DNA of 27,817 nucleotides from positions 1 to 27,817 of the IMG/VR virus record IMGVR_UViG_3300035034_000354. The stretch is one strand, 5' to 3'. Numbering within the stretch: position 1 is the stretch's first letter; each line of letters begins with the position of its first letter. This DNA is from a virus. Of the stretch, positions 6,526-13,663 are shown piece after piece. The translations under genes and the position numbers were made by a program. Below the pieces are notes generated by a model that made no database searches, had not been told where the DNA came from, and worked only from the letters and a program-made list of their open reading frames with translations.

Positions 6526-6859
6526 CATTCTTGATGAAATTACTATCTTCTTGTTTTTGTTGGATACCACGTTCGATTAATGCGGTTATAATAATCTCCA
6601 TCGATTGTGTCTTGATGTTATAGTTCTTAGGGAATTTATTTCCCCCATCGTTAAACTCAAATAACACATCCCCTAGATTATCCTTATTTTGATAACAGGT
6701 TATAATAACAGAACTCCCAGATGGATCAACCATAATTGTCCACTTCCTAGGATCTGCATCTGAGTAATCTTTAAATAGTCGAATTGCGATAAATCCACTA
6801 TCTCTTAATCTGGATAGAAAATATCCGCCAGTCGTAACTTTATTAATTTTTTTGTTCAT
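6521..6859 (-). CDS. Hypothetical protein downstream of sliding clamp
   Basis: 112 residues. It looks like a compact alpha/beta protein: GGYFLSRLRDSGFIAIRLFK, then DPRKWTIMVDPSGSSVIITC, and FEFNDGGNKFPKNYNIKT. I recall similar conserved hypotheticals in marine T4-like phages but assign no function. It starts 3 nt after the gp45 gene on the same strand, so it is probably co-expressed with the replisome genes. Confidence 0.7.
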   Translation of the reverse strand: MNKKINKVTTGGYFLSRLRDSGFIAIRLFKDYSDADPRKWTIMVDPSGSSVIITCYQNKDNLGDVLFEFNDGGNKFPKNYNIKTQSMEIIITALIERGIQQKQEDSNFIKNV

Positions 6860-6862
6860 GAT

Positions 6863-7588
6863 CTATTTTGTAAGGCTGCTCAATATATAATTCAATTCTA
6901 CATTACCATTCTTAACCGTAGCTTTACCTATTCCCATTTTATTGATATGTAGGGTCATCATAGGCGAGTCCCCGAAGTTTAGTAGTCTAACATTATCCAA
7001 GTTTAGGATAAATTCATCCATTTCAAAATCTACATCTTCTCCGATAATAGTTAGAACATCAGTATTCGTTTGAGTCCTATCCCCCAACGACCAAACTAGC
7101 TTACCATCTTCTGTGAAAATGTATAATTTATTGGTATCGCTGAATATGGAACTGTTTTTTAACAGATCTTTTAGAAATGTCTTAGAGAACTCAATCTCAT
7201 GATCGTAAGTCAGAGACTTAATCTTAGCGATTGTGATCTTTGGAGCTACTAATGTCCCATCCTCATATAGATGATACTTGAACTTAATATTAGTTCCCTT
7301 GTAGTCTAAATTATTCGTGTTAACTTTAAAATCAACATCATTTGAAGATATCAACCCTAGAGACTTGGACAACTTCTTCAAGGATGGTAGATTCAAGGTC
7401 GCACTAAAATCAAAATCAGATTCCAGAGACGACCATAAAAAAAGACTTCGATCCTCCGAAGAAGAGATAGCATACATTTCATCATTCTCAATATTTAATA
7501 TTGCAGTATCACTAACCTTAGATAGTCCATCTAGGAAATTCTGAAAATCCTCTTTAGGTAGTTTAAGATGATTTTGGTTGTGGGACAT
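6863..7588 (-). CDS. 45: Sliding clamp, T4 gp45-like
   Basis: 241 residues (T4 gp45 is 228). It shows the clamp pattern of two similar halves of alternating strands and helices. The first half has LPKEDFQNFLDGLSKV and FSATLNLPSLKKLSKSLGLI; the second has HEIEFSKTFLKDLLKNS and MDEFILNLDNVRLL. The lengths and positions of the NL..L/FL..L helices match gp45. As a trimeric ring it would tether gp43 to DNA and act as the mobile activator of late transcription with gp55. It is placed between gp32 and primase rather than beside gp44/62 and gp43 as in T4. Its start overlaps the preceding gene by 26 bases. Confidence 0.75.
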   Translation of the reverse strand: MSHNQNHLKLPKEDFQNFLDGLSKVSDTAILNIENDEMYAISSSEDRSLFLWSSLESDFDFSATLNLPSLKKLSKSLGLISSNDVDFKVNTNNLDYKGTNIKFKYHLYEDGTLVAPKITIAKIKSLTYDHEIEFSKTFLKDLLKNSSIFSDTNKLYIFTEDGKLVWSLGDRTQTNTDVLTIIGEDVDFEMDEFILNLDNVRLLNFGDSPMMTLHINKMGIGKATVKNGNVELNYILSSLTK

Positions 7589-8123
7589 GCGGAGGCTTTT
7601 TTGGCGATTGTTCTTTCACTTTAACTTCTTCTGGTGTATTAATATCCAGAAATTTAATAATCTTAGTCAACTTAGTGGAAATCTCTTTTAGTAGATCGTT
7701 TGTAACTTGTTGTTCTTTTATATCGAAAGAAAACTCAAGTTGATTATTATCTGGTGGGTAATATTGAGTATGTTTTTCCATAAGTGGAACTCCCGGTGAT
7801 ATAGGATTGAATTGTTGAGGTATGTATAGTGGAGCCTCTATGTCTGGAACATGCCCAAATGGTTGTTGGACATGTTGTATTTCCTGAACGAATTCAGGTG
7901 GAACATATTGTGAAGGTGGGGGTATTCTAGCTCTAACATCTTGTTGTGCTTGTTCAAGCGCATTTTTAATCTTAAAGCTCCCATCCTCCATATGACCACC
8001 AACAACAGTATTGTCGCCTGTCATCTTCTCGATAGTCCTAGATTCCCCGAATAGGGGTCCCGCTAGACTAACTAAAGTGTCAAGGTCTGCTTGAGACATT
8101 GGTGGTAAATCATATGATTCCAT
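7563..8123 (-). CDS. Pro/Gln-rich protein between gp32 and gp45, unknown
   Basis: 186 residues. The N-terminus is MESYDLPPMSQADLDTLVSL. Residues about 75-140 are Pro/Gln/His-rich and probably disordered. A helical, possibly coiled-coil segment follows (NDLLKEISTKLTKIIKFL), then a Lys/Pro tail (SPKKPPHVPQPKSS). No catalytic motif is seen. It lies 7 nt downstream of gp32 and overlaps gp45 by 26 bases, so it may be a replisome accessory or adaptor, though that is inferred only from position. Confidence 0.65.
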   Translation of the reverse strand: MESYDLPPMSQADLDTLVSLAGPLFGESRTIEKMTGDNTVVGGHMEDGSFKIKNALEQAQQDVRARIPPPSQYVPPEFVQEIQHVQQPFGHVPDIEAPLYIPQQFNPISPGVPLMEKHTQYYPPDNNQLEFSFDIKEQQVTNDLLKEISTKLTKIIKFLDINTPEEVKVKEQSPKKPPHVPQPKSS

Positions 8124-8130
8124 ATTTGTA

Positions 8131-9036
8131 TTAGTCTAGGTCAAGACCCTCAAGTAGTTCATCTACATCATCTTTAACTACTTCCTTCTTAGAAGCTTTA
8201 GCTTTGGGTTTTTCCTTAGCTTCAAACACCATAGGGATATCATCATCTTCGTCACGTAGTTCATCTTTCTTAGGAAGTGCCTTACGCTCTGGTTGTGCTA
8301 CATCCTTTGAAGCAGCACCACCACAAAAGTAATGATCGTTTAGAAGGGTTTCAAGTTCCTCATATGTCTTGACTTGATATATTTGATTCAAGTCATGTGC
8401 ATTTTCATAGACTTCATCCAATTCATCTTCCGTAATGACCTTTGTGGTCTTGGAAGTAAAGAATGACTTCTTAAAGGTTGTATAAATGCCTTGCTTCTCT
8501 GCAACGATCTTAAGGTCGAATCCTGCGGTTGGGTTGAAAACATCCCAACCGAATTCATCAGCCCTTTCCCCTTCGGTAGCCATATCAATAATCTCTTTGA
8601 TTTGTGGTCCAAATCTAAAGATCTTAACCGTTCCATTTTCCTCGGGATTTGCAGGGTTGTCGATAACAAGAACATTGACTAACCACTGTTCTTTTTCAGT
8701 AATGTCACCATTATAGTCCTTGTTGTCTGCCTTTGGATTTGCATCCTTCCAAGCCTTCCACTGTTTCCAACGGAGATTTCCGATTGGATCTTTTTCATTG
8801 AACGTTCTAAGGCTCAATGCACTTGTGTAGGTTCCTGTTGCCTTGGATTCCCACGAATTTACATAGTGGTGGAATAGAGGTTCTTTACCTTCTTCCATTG
8901 TAGGTAGAAAACGAATAACATATGTATGTCCCGCTGGGAACTTCATAATGTTATCAAATTGACCGCTACCGCTACCAGTATCTTTACTCAACGCACCCTT
9001 GATGCGTTCGAACATGCTTTTATCGAATTTACTCAT
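8131..9036 (-). CDS. 32: Single-stranded DNA-binding protein, T4 gp32-like
   Basis: 301 residues, the same length as T4 gp32. The basic N-terminal region (about 1-20) for cooperativity is followed by an OB-fold core with YVIRFLPTMEEG (39-50), WLVNVLVIDNPANPEENG (118-135) and IFRFGPQIKEII (139-150). The acidic tail ends DDVDELLEGLDLD, like the DDLLNDL tail of T4. The T4 zinc ligands (His and three Cys between about 64 and 90) are absent; the only Cys is C238. It coats ssDNA and organises helicase loading and recombination. The start ATG abuts the preceding stop at 9037, with no Shine-Dalgarno sequence. Confidence 0.9.
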   Translation of the reverse strand: MSKFDKSMFERIKGALSKDTGSGSGQFDNIMKFPAGHTYVIRFLPTMEEGKEPLFHHYVNSWESKATGTYTSALSLRTFNEKDPIGNLRWKQWKAWKDANPKADNKDYNGDITEKEQWLVNVLVIDNPANPEENGTVKIFRFGPQIKEIIDMATEGERADEFGWDVFNPTAGFDLKIVAEKQGIYTTFKKSFFTSKTTKVITEDELDEVYENAHDLNQIYQVKTYEELETLLNDHYFCGGAASKDVAQPERKALPKKDELRDEDDDIPMVFEAKEKPKAKASKKEVVKDDVDELLEGLDLD

Positions 9037-9675
9037 TTAGTTTATTTTTAGTTTTGTTGTTATTTTTTGCTTTGCTTGTTTCGAGAACTCTCTCATCTTT
9101 TTAGAAGCAAAGAACTTATTTTTCGTTTTCTGAAACGTTCCATAGAAGTCTGAGAAGATGAAATCTAATATCCTTGAGTCTAATTTAGGATTTGAGAAAG
9201 TCAATGCGTGAAGTGTATAATAATTGATTTTATGATTTTTCAAATGCGATACAAACCTCGGAACTGACTCTTCCATATTTAGCTCATAGTCCTCTAAATT
9301 CAAACGATTTTCTTTACAAAAATCATAGACAAATTTTAAGCTTTTTTGAAGTCGTTCAAGGGACTCTTTTGAGTCAGGATCTTGAATCTCCAATTGCTTC
9401 ATGTGGAGAGTATAGCACTTCACTGCGGGTTGTCTAGTGTAAAAATCCAAAGAATAATTATCTTTCTCTGGATATACCATATGGGGGGATATGAAAAAAT
9501 CATCCTGATTAACTTGGGGATGATTTTTAAAGAATCTGGAAAGTTTTTGAAGGGATACTAGTTTTTCATCGTCTAGTTTTGAGAAGTCCTTGCGTAGCTT
9601 GAACGGTTCCCCTTTAATTTTTCTCGACACTACGAGATGATTGTTATATATCTGTTTTTCGAAATCAGTTATCAT
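9037..9675 (-). CDS. Possible helicase loader, gp59-like
   Basis: 212 residues (T4 gp59 is 217), all-helical and basic, with the C-terminal tail KKMREFSKQAKQKITTKLKI. It sits directly upstream of gp32, the position of gene 59 in T4. In memory-based comparison only one weak match stands out: a segment around LKNHKINYYTLHAL resembles LLQSNIISFETFILLD of T4 gp59. Loading of gp41 onto gp32-coated forks would fit the neighbourhood. A structural or unrelated DNA-binding protein remains possible. The 3' end is one base from the gp32 start, and the 5' end overlaps the preceding gene by 11 bases. Confidence 0.55.
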   Translation of the reverse strand: MITDFEKQIYNNHLVVSRKIKGEPFKLRKDFSKLDDEKLVSLQKLSRFFKNHPQVNQDDFFISPHMVYPEKDNYSLDFYTRQPAVKCYTLHMKQLEIQDPDSKESLERLQKSLKFVYDFCKENRLNLEDYELNMEESVPRFVSHLKNHKINYYTLHALTFSNPKLDSRILDFIFSDFYGTFQKTKNKFFASKKMREFSKQAKQKITTKLKIN

Positions 9676-10207
9676 TCCATTTAACTATAAATGTTGTATT
9701 ATCATCCCGAATAGGCTCATAATATAGAGTCATCTCGGAATGGTCGTTCAGTCTTTTCAATGTGTCTTGTGTTCTAACAAAAAAATCATATGATGGATAC
9801 TGTGCCATTAATCTCTGCCACATTTTAGTAGCAGATATAGATAGCATGTTATCACTCTCAATTACTTTAAATTTTGGAATGATGTATTCTGCAAATATTT
9901 TACGAAAAGACCCACTATATTTCGGATTATTCCAAGCCATTTTAGTTTGAATGGGTTGTCCAACTCTAACCACAAATGAATAGAAAGCTACAAGCTCAAC
10001 ATCATTTGTAAAATACATCTCTACGGTATTATCGTGTTCATTTTCAAATATAGAATACTCTTTGAATTTTCCAGTCGGGGTATATGATGTAATCTCTTCA
10101 AAATTTATAGCTAACATCCTATCATCTAGATTGTTGGATACACTTGGATATACCCAAGGGGACTCTTTTAAGAATTGTTCCCACATTATTTCGTTATCTT
10201 TCTTCAC
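9665..10207 (-). CDS. Unknown protein, YIIP family member B
   Basis: 180 residues from a GTG that overlaps the upstream stop as GTGA; an ATG eight codons in is an alternative. It is paralogous to the protein from 25490 to 24912: both have EYIIP or SYIIP, a following S-x-x-M-Q/L-S stretch and a W-x-R motif (MWQRLM here, FWERVV there), preceded by a YSF/YASY strand. The N-terminus contains FLKESPW. The family looks like a small alpha/beta fold; I recall it as a recurrent hypothetical in large phages. Possible explanations are a host-interaction or internal virion protein. No catalytic residues are evident. Confidence 0.65.
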   Translation of the reverse strand: MKKDNEIMWEQFLKESPWVYPSVSNNLDDRMLAINFEEITSYTPTGKFKEYSIFENEHDNTVEMYFTNDVELVAFYSFVVRVGQPIQTKMAWNNPKYSGSFRKIFAEYIIPKFKVIESDNMLSISATKMWQRLMAQYPSYDFFVRTQDTLKRLNDHSEMTLYYEPIRDDNTTFIVKWNDN

Positions 10208-10473
10208 TTCTTACTATTGATATATTTCGTCACATATTTGCTTTTAGCGATGCTAGGGTCGAACTCTAGGAACACCTTAACCAATTCATAATCAGTGTCT
10301 AAGTTTAGAATTTCTTTCATAATACCCATAAGCTTCTCCGATTGGAGAACTTGGACAAATACATTCTGAACTGAGAGCTTCTTACCCTTCAAGTTCATTA
10401 CAAATGTGCAGAATGATAGGAATAAATGTTCTGACTCATCAGAAATTAGGTTTGCAGAGGGATCTTGGTTCAT
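10204..10473 (-). CDS. Small helical protein, unknown
   Basis: 89 residues, predicted almost entirely helical: EHLFLSFCTFVMNLKGKK, then VQVLQSEKLMGIMKEILN. It has a basic C-terminus and no recognised motif. It overlaps the upstream DHH-type gene by 4 nt (ATGA) and the downstream gene by 4 nt (GTGA), so the three are translationally coupled. In T4 the late co-activator gp33 lies near gp59 and gp32, but I see no gp33-like clamp-binding tail here. Confidence 0.65.
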   Translation of the reverse strand: MNQDPSANLISDESEHLFLSFCTFVMNLKGKKLSVQNVFVQVLQSEKLMGIMKEILNLDTDYELVKVFLEFDPSIAKSKYVTKYINSKK

Positions 10474-11342
10474 TCTTCTATAAGTTGAGTTGTAAAATCT
10501 AAGAACTTCTGGGTCATACTACCGCCAGATGCCCACTCACCCCCACCACCAGAACACAAGTTCTCGGCCATGAAGGTGATATCTGCCTTGGAACCAACTG
10601 GTTTTCGGAAAGATACAAACTTCGTATCGGGATTGACCACGATAATGACATCGGAATCGAAATTGTCAATCAACTTTTTGGATATTTCGTTCACTGAGAG
10701 CTTGGAGAACGTCGCAATCACAGACCATCCCTTAAATTCTCCCCTATATAAGGATAATTTAGAAAACTCTTCATCAATTTCTCTAAAAAACGTTTCTGCT
10801 AGGTTGATTTCTAAATCAGATAGACCTTCATAACCATTCCAGAACGTTTCGACAAACCTTGTAAACCTATTATATCCCATTTTTCGATAAATGGCATTTA
10901 AATACTCAGATTCCTTATATTTTAGGTCATATTTGTTATAATCGTTCACATAAACGACTAATTTCTTTAAATTGTCGGTAAAATCTACCTTTTCCTTAAA
11001 TCTTTTATAAATTAGCTTACAACATGAAGAATATTCCTCAGTTATTAGGGTAGAATCGAATACATTGAGCTTTTCGTTCCTATCGGAGATGAATACCACC
11101 TTATGATCGTCTAATTTATTGATTAGGGACTGATCTAGAACCATTCCTACGACAAAAACCTTATCATAGTTATCAATACTGTCTTTTACCCAATTGGTAT
11201 ATTGGTTTTCGAAGTCCCCAAAGAACACTGAACGATATTCAATGTCTGGAAATATGTTCCCAAGTAGAATAGTGCTACATGCACCATCTAGGTCAGAGTT
11301 CGCCCATACAAATATTTTAGACATTATAGAATAATTACTCAT
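10470..11342 (-). CDS. DHH-family phosphoesterase-like protein with degenerate motifs
   Basis: 290 residues, or 284 from the ATG at 11324, which gives an N-terminus more usual for the family. Motif I is NSDLDGACS (DxD at 17 and 19), motif II has D70 in MVLDQS, motif III is SDRN (86-89) where the family has DHH, and motif IV is VNDYNKYD (132-139). The C-terminal DHHA1-like glycine motif is GGGGEWASGG (265-274), where the family usually has GGGHxxAxG. The domain order matches NrnA/NrnB/RecJ-type enzymes that cleave short oligonucleotides or DNA 5' ends. Loss of the histidines suggests altered or lost catalysis. It lies 3 nt downstream of gp41, consistent with a replication or nucleotide-recycling job. 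Confidence 0.75.
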   Translation of the reverse strand: MSNYSIMSKIFVWANSDLDGACSTILLGNIFPDIEYRSVFFGDFENQYTNWVKDSIDNYDKVFVVGMVLDQSLINKLDDHKVVFISDRNEKLNVFDSTLITEEYSSCCKLIYKRFKEKVDFTDNLKKLVVYVNDYNKYDLKYKESEYLNAIYRKMGYNRFTRFVETFWNGYEGLSDLEINLAETFFREIDEEFSKLSLYRGEFKGWSVIATFSKLSVNEISKKLIDNFDSDVIIVVNPDTKFVSFRKPVGSKADITFMAENLCSGGGGEWASGGSMTQKFLDFTTQLIEE

Positions 11343-11345
11343 ATG

Positions 11346-12668
11346 TTATGAATTTGCAAGCTTTTCTAGGAATGATAGGTCTTCATCCCCCATAACTTCA
11401 GATTCTTCGTCAGATTGCACTATAGACAGGGTTTCATAGATGATTTTCATGGCTTGAACCATACCTCTTGGTCCAAATCGGTTCTTCATCATACCTAATT
11501 TAATAATACCCATCTCCATATCTTCTTCTGTTTGGAATATGGACATGATAACGTCGGCGGTTGCGGCAACTCCTATAGCCCCTGCAATTCCTTCCATTCC
11601 GGGGTTATCTTTATTAAAATTTTCCCGATTTAGCTGTATCGCGGAAATAATGGGACACTTAAAGATGTAAGACATAGCCCTCACCTTCTCACATATATCC
11701 GTTATTCTCTCATTTGAGTTTCCAACCCTATCACTATGTAAAAGAGAGAGGTAATCGATCACAATGGCATCTATATGCTCCCCAGAGTCTTGTAATTTCT
11801 TAATGAATGACGTTAACTGGTTGGTTGTGATGGTAGATGGGGGAAATTCCTTGATGAAGATCTTAGATTTGGGTAATTTTCTATGTTCTTCCCCCAATGC
11901 ATACTTTAAGGTATGTGTATCCGTCTTAAAGTTCTTCATTGGGATCTTAGTGACATTAGATGCTATTCTTTTAGCATATAACATCTCAGACATCTCCAAA
12001 GATATCACCAAAACGGTCTTATCTAGCTTTGCAATGTTCGCAGCTACGTTTCCTAGGAAAATACTCTTACCAATGTTAGCCTGACCCGCAAACATATACA
12101 ATGCTTTGCCATCTTCTCGATATCCACCATCTAAAGCTTCATTTAACCAGTCCCAACCAGTAGGTATACATGCTTCATCGTTGAGAATGTCATCAATAAG
12201 CTTGTCAGAATCTCTAAAAAGCTCAATACCAGTCTCAACATCAAGGCATATCTTACATATATCGTCAAAAGCCTCTAGAACCTCTGATGGATTCTTAACT
12301 TTCTTCTCTAAATTCTCTGCAATTTCATGGATATTAACCCATGTAGCCCGTTCTTTGAGGAATCTTTCGGTATTAGCATATAGTTCAGCATCATCTAGGC
12401 TCTTTTCAATGTCCCTAAAGCTCTCTATAAGGGATTTGAAGTTATTTTTAAGGGTATCTGTCGTTAGATACGTCTTAATCTCCGTTAAATTCGGTAATGT
12501 GTTCCTCTTATTGTAGAACTCCTTAACAATAGTGAAATATTGTGCAATATTCTGGTTCTCAAAGTATTCAGGTTTGACATAATCCGAGATTGCATTGAGA
12601 TAAGTTGAGTCCGTTATAGCTTTATAGGCTATAATCTTCTCGTAAGCTGTGAGGTCGATCTGTATCAT
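11346..12668 (-). CDS. 41: Replicative DNA helicase, T4 gp41 (DnaB-like)
   Basis: 440 residues (T4 gp41 is 475). An N-terminal helical domain with YFENQNIAQYFTIVKEFYNK is followed by a RecA-type motor. Walker A is AGQANIGKS (194-202), the catalytic Glu lies in SLEMSEM (E225), Walker B is VIDYLSL (303-309), and the H3-type motif is SAIQLNRE (342-349). A late basic stretch (MMKNRFGPRG) supplies the arginine finger region. The hexamer unwinds the fork 5' to 3' and activates the gp61 primase. It overlaps the upstream 78-residue gene by 4 nt. Length and motifs are complete. Confidence 0.95.
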   Translation of the reverse strand: MIQIDLTAYEKIIAYKAITDSTYLNAISDYVKPEYFENQNIAQYFTIVKEFYNKRNTLPNLTEIKTYLTTDTLKNNFKSLIESFRDIEKSLDDAELYANTERFLKERATWVNIHEIAENLEKKVKNPSEVLEAFDDICKICLDVETGIELFRDSDKLIDDILNDEACIPTGWDWLNEALDGGYREDGKALYMFAGQANIGKSIFLGNVAANIAKLDKTVLVISLEMSEMLYAKRIASNVTKIPMKNFKTDTHTLKYALGEEHRKLPKSKIFIKEFPPSTITTNQLTSFIKKLQDSGEHIDAIVIDYLSLLHSDRVGNSNERITDICEKVRAMSYIFKCPIISAIQLNRENFNKDNPGMEGIAGAIGVAATADVIMSIFQTEEDMEMGIIKLGMMKNRFGPRGMVQAMKIIYETLSIVQSDEESEVMGDEDLSFLEKLANS

Positions 12669-12901
12669 TCAATATTATATCTATTTTTTCTAATTATCGT
12701 AACTAAACCCTGAATATCCTCTGGTAAATCTCTCATTGGTGTCATTAATGGATTTATTAGATCATGCAATTCCTTATTTGTAATTTCTCTATATTCTCGA
12801 CCATTAGACTCTTTCTTAGTTCTTAATAGTAATATTAAAATGTATTGTGTTAGGGCTATATGTTCAGCCAATTTGGTATCTTTGTCGTAATTATTGTCCA
12901 T
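12665..12901 (-). CDS. Small protein upstream of gp41, unknown
   Basis: 78 residues, MDNNYDKDTKLAEHIALTQY, with an aliphatic helix (ILILLLRTKK) and a charged C-terminal half (NPLMTPMRDLPEDIQGL). It overlaps gp41 by 4 nt downstream and the glycosyltransferase by 11 nt upstream, so it is clearly part of the operon. No family is recognised. Confidence 0.65.
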   Translation of the reverse strand: MDNNYDKDTKLAEHIALTQYILILLLRTKKESNGREYREITNKELHDLINPLMTPMRDLPEDIQGLVTIIRKNRYNIE

Positions 12902-13613
12902 ATCTCTTTAAAAAATAGTTTTCTCCGCTTTTCCACTCGTCTGTGAAGGATCTAAGACCCGGAGACTCATGTGTTATTAGAATATCACCGACACCAACCT
13001 TATATCTAGCTAGATATGCATCTAAACTAAAAATACAATCGTAAAAATGGAAGGCTGATGGGCATTTTTCATCAAATCTAACACCACTTTCCATCATTTT
13101 TCTCGATAGTGCCATAAAAACACCATCGATCATTATAACTCTATGTGGATATGCTCCAAAATTGGTTGATTGCTTGCTAATCTCCCAATCAGCACCCCCA
13201 TATCCCATTCTACCATCCTTCTCTTCTACCATATGGTTTACTTTGCCATGTAGATGACCACCCTCAAACCCACCACCCATCAAATGCCATAACGCAGGAC
13301 TCTTAATCTCTGCTTTGGAACATCCAGCAACACCGACAAGATCATATTCATCAAATAACTTCTCAAGTTTCGGGATAGGGTCTTCTTCTAAGATAACGTC
13401 ATCGTGAACTAGTATCAAACAGTCGGAATTATAAGTATTCAATGCCATTTCTATAGCCCTATTATAGACTACAGCCAGTGGTGATGTGTTACTTTCGAAA
13501 ATGTGCCAATCTGTATCGCAATCTTCCAATTTTTGACGTTCACCCCAAATAGTGGTCGTTCTCAAATCTAATTTTGTAGTTGCTGAACATATCAGGGGCT
13601 TTTTAATCTCCAT
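12891..13613 (-). CDS. GT-A glycosyltransferase, family 2-like (StrF type)
   Basis: 240 residues. The N-terminus MEIKKPLICSATTKLDLR is followed by NTSPLAVVYNRAIEMAL (42-58) and the metal-binding LVHDDVILEED (68-78). A later GVFMALSRKMMES and a HFYDCIFSLDAYLARYKVGVG region with a downstream His match GT2-like enzymes of the StrF/glycosyltransferase-domain type. Substrates are unknown; virion or host-surface glycans are the plausible targets. It is divergent from the 13664 gene with a very short intergenic region, and it heads the minus-strand block that contains gp41, so its promoter must overlap the neighbouring coding sequence. Confidence 0.8.
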   Translation of the reverse strand: MEIKKPLICSATTKLDLRTTTIWGERQKLEDCDTDWHIFESNTSPLAVVYNRAIEMALNTYNSDCLILVHDDVILEEDPIPKLEKLFDEYDLVGVAGCSKAEIKSPALWHLMGGGFEGGHLHGKVNHMVEEKDGRMGYGGADWEISKQSTNFGAYPHRVIMIDGVFMALSRKMMESGVRFDEKCPSAFHFYDCIFSLDAYLARYKVGVGDILITHESPGLRSFTDEWKSGENYFLKRYGQ

Positions 13614-13650
13614 GTGCCGAGCATATCATGGAAAAACCTACAGTCAATTG

Positions 13651-13658
13651 GATAAATA
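13651..13658 (+). promoter_or_regulatory. Late-promoter-like box GATAAATA
   Basis: GATAAATA ends 5 nt before the ATG at 13664, matching the spacing of the box at 3641-3648. It also argues for a start at 13664 rather than at the ATG at 13628, which would place the box inside the gene. Confidence 0.45.
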
Positions 13659-13663
13659 TGAAT

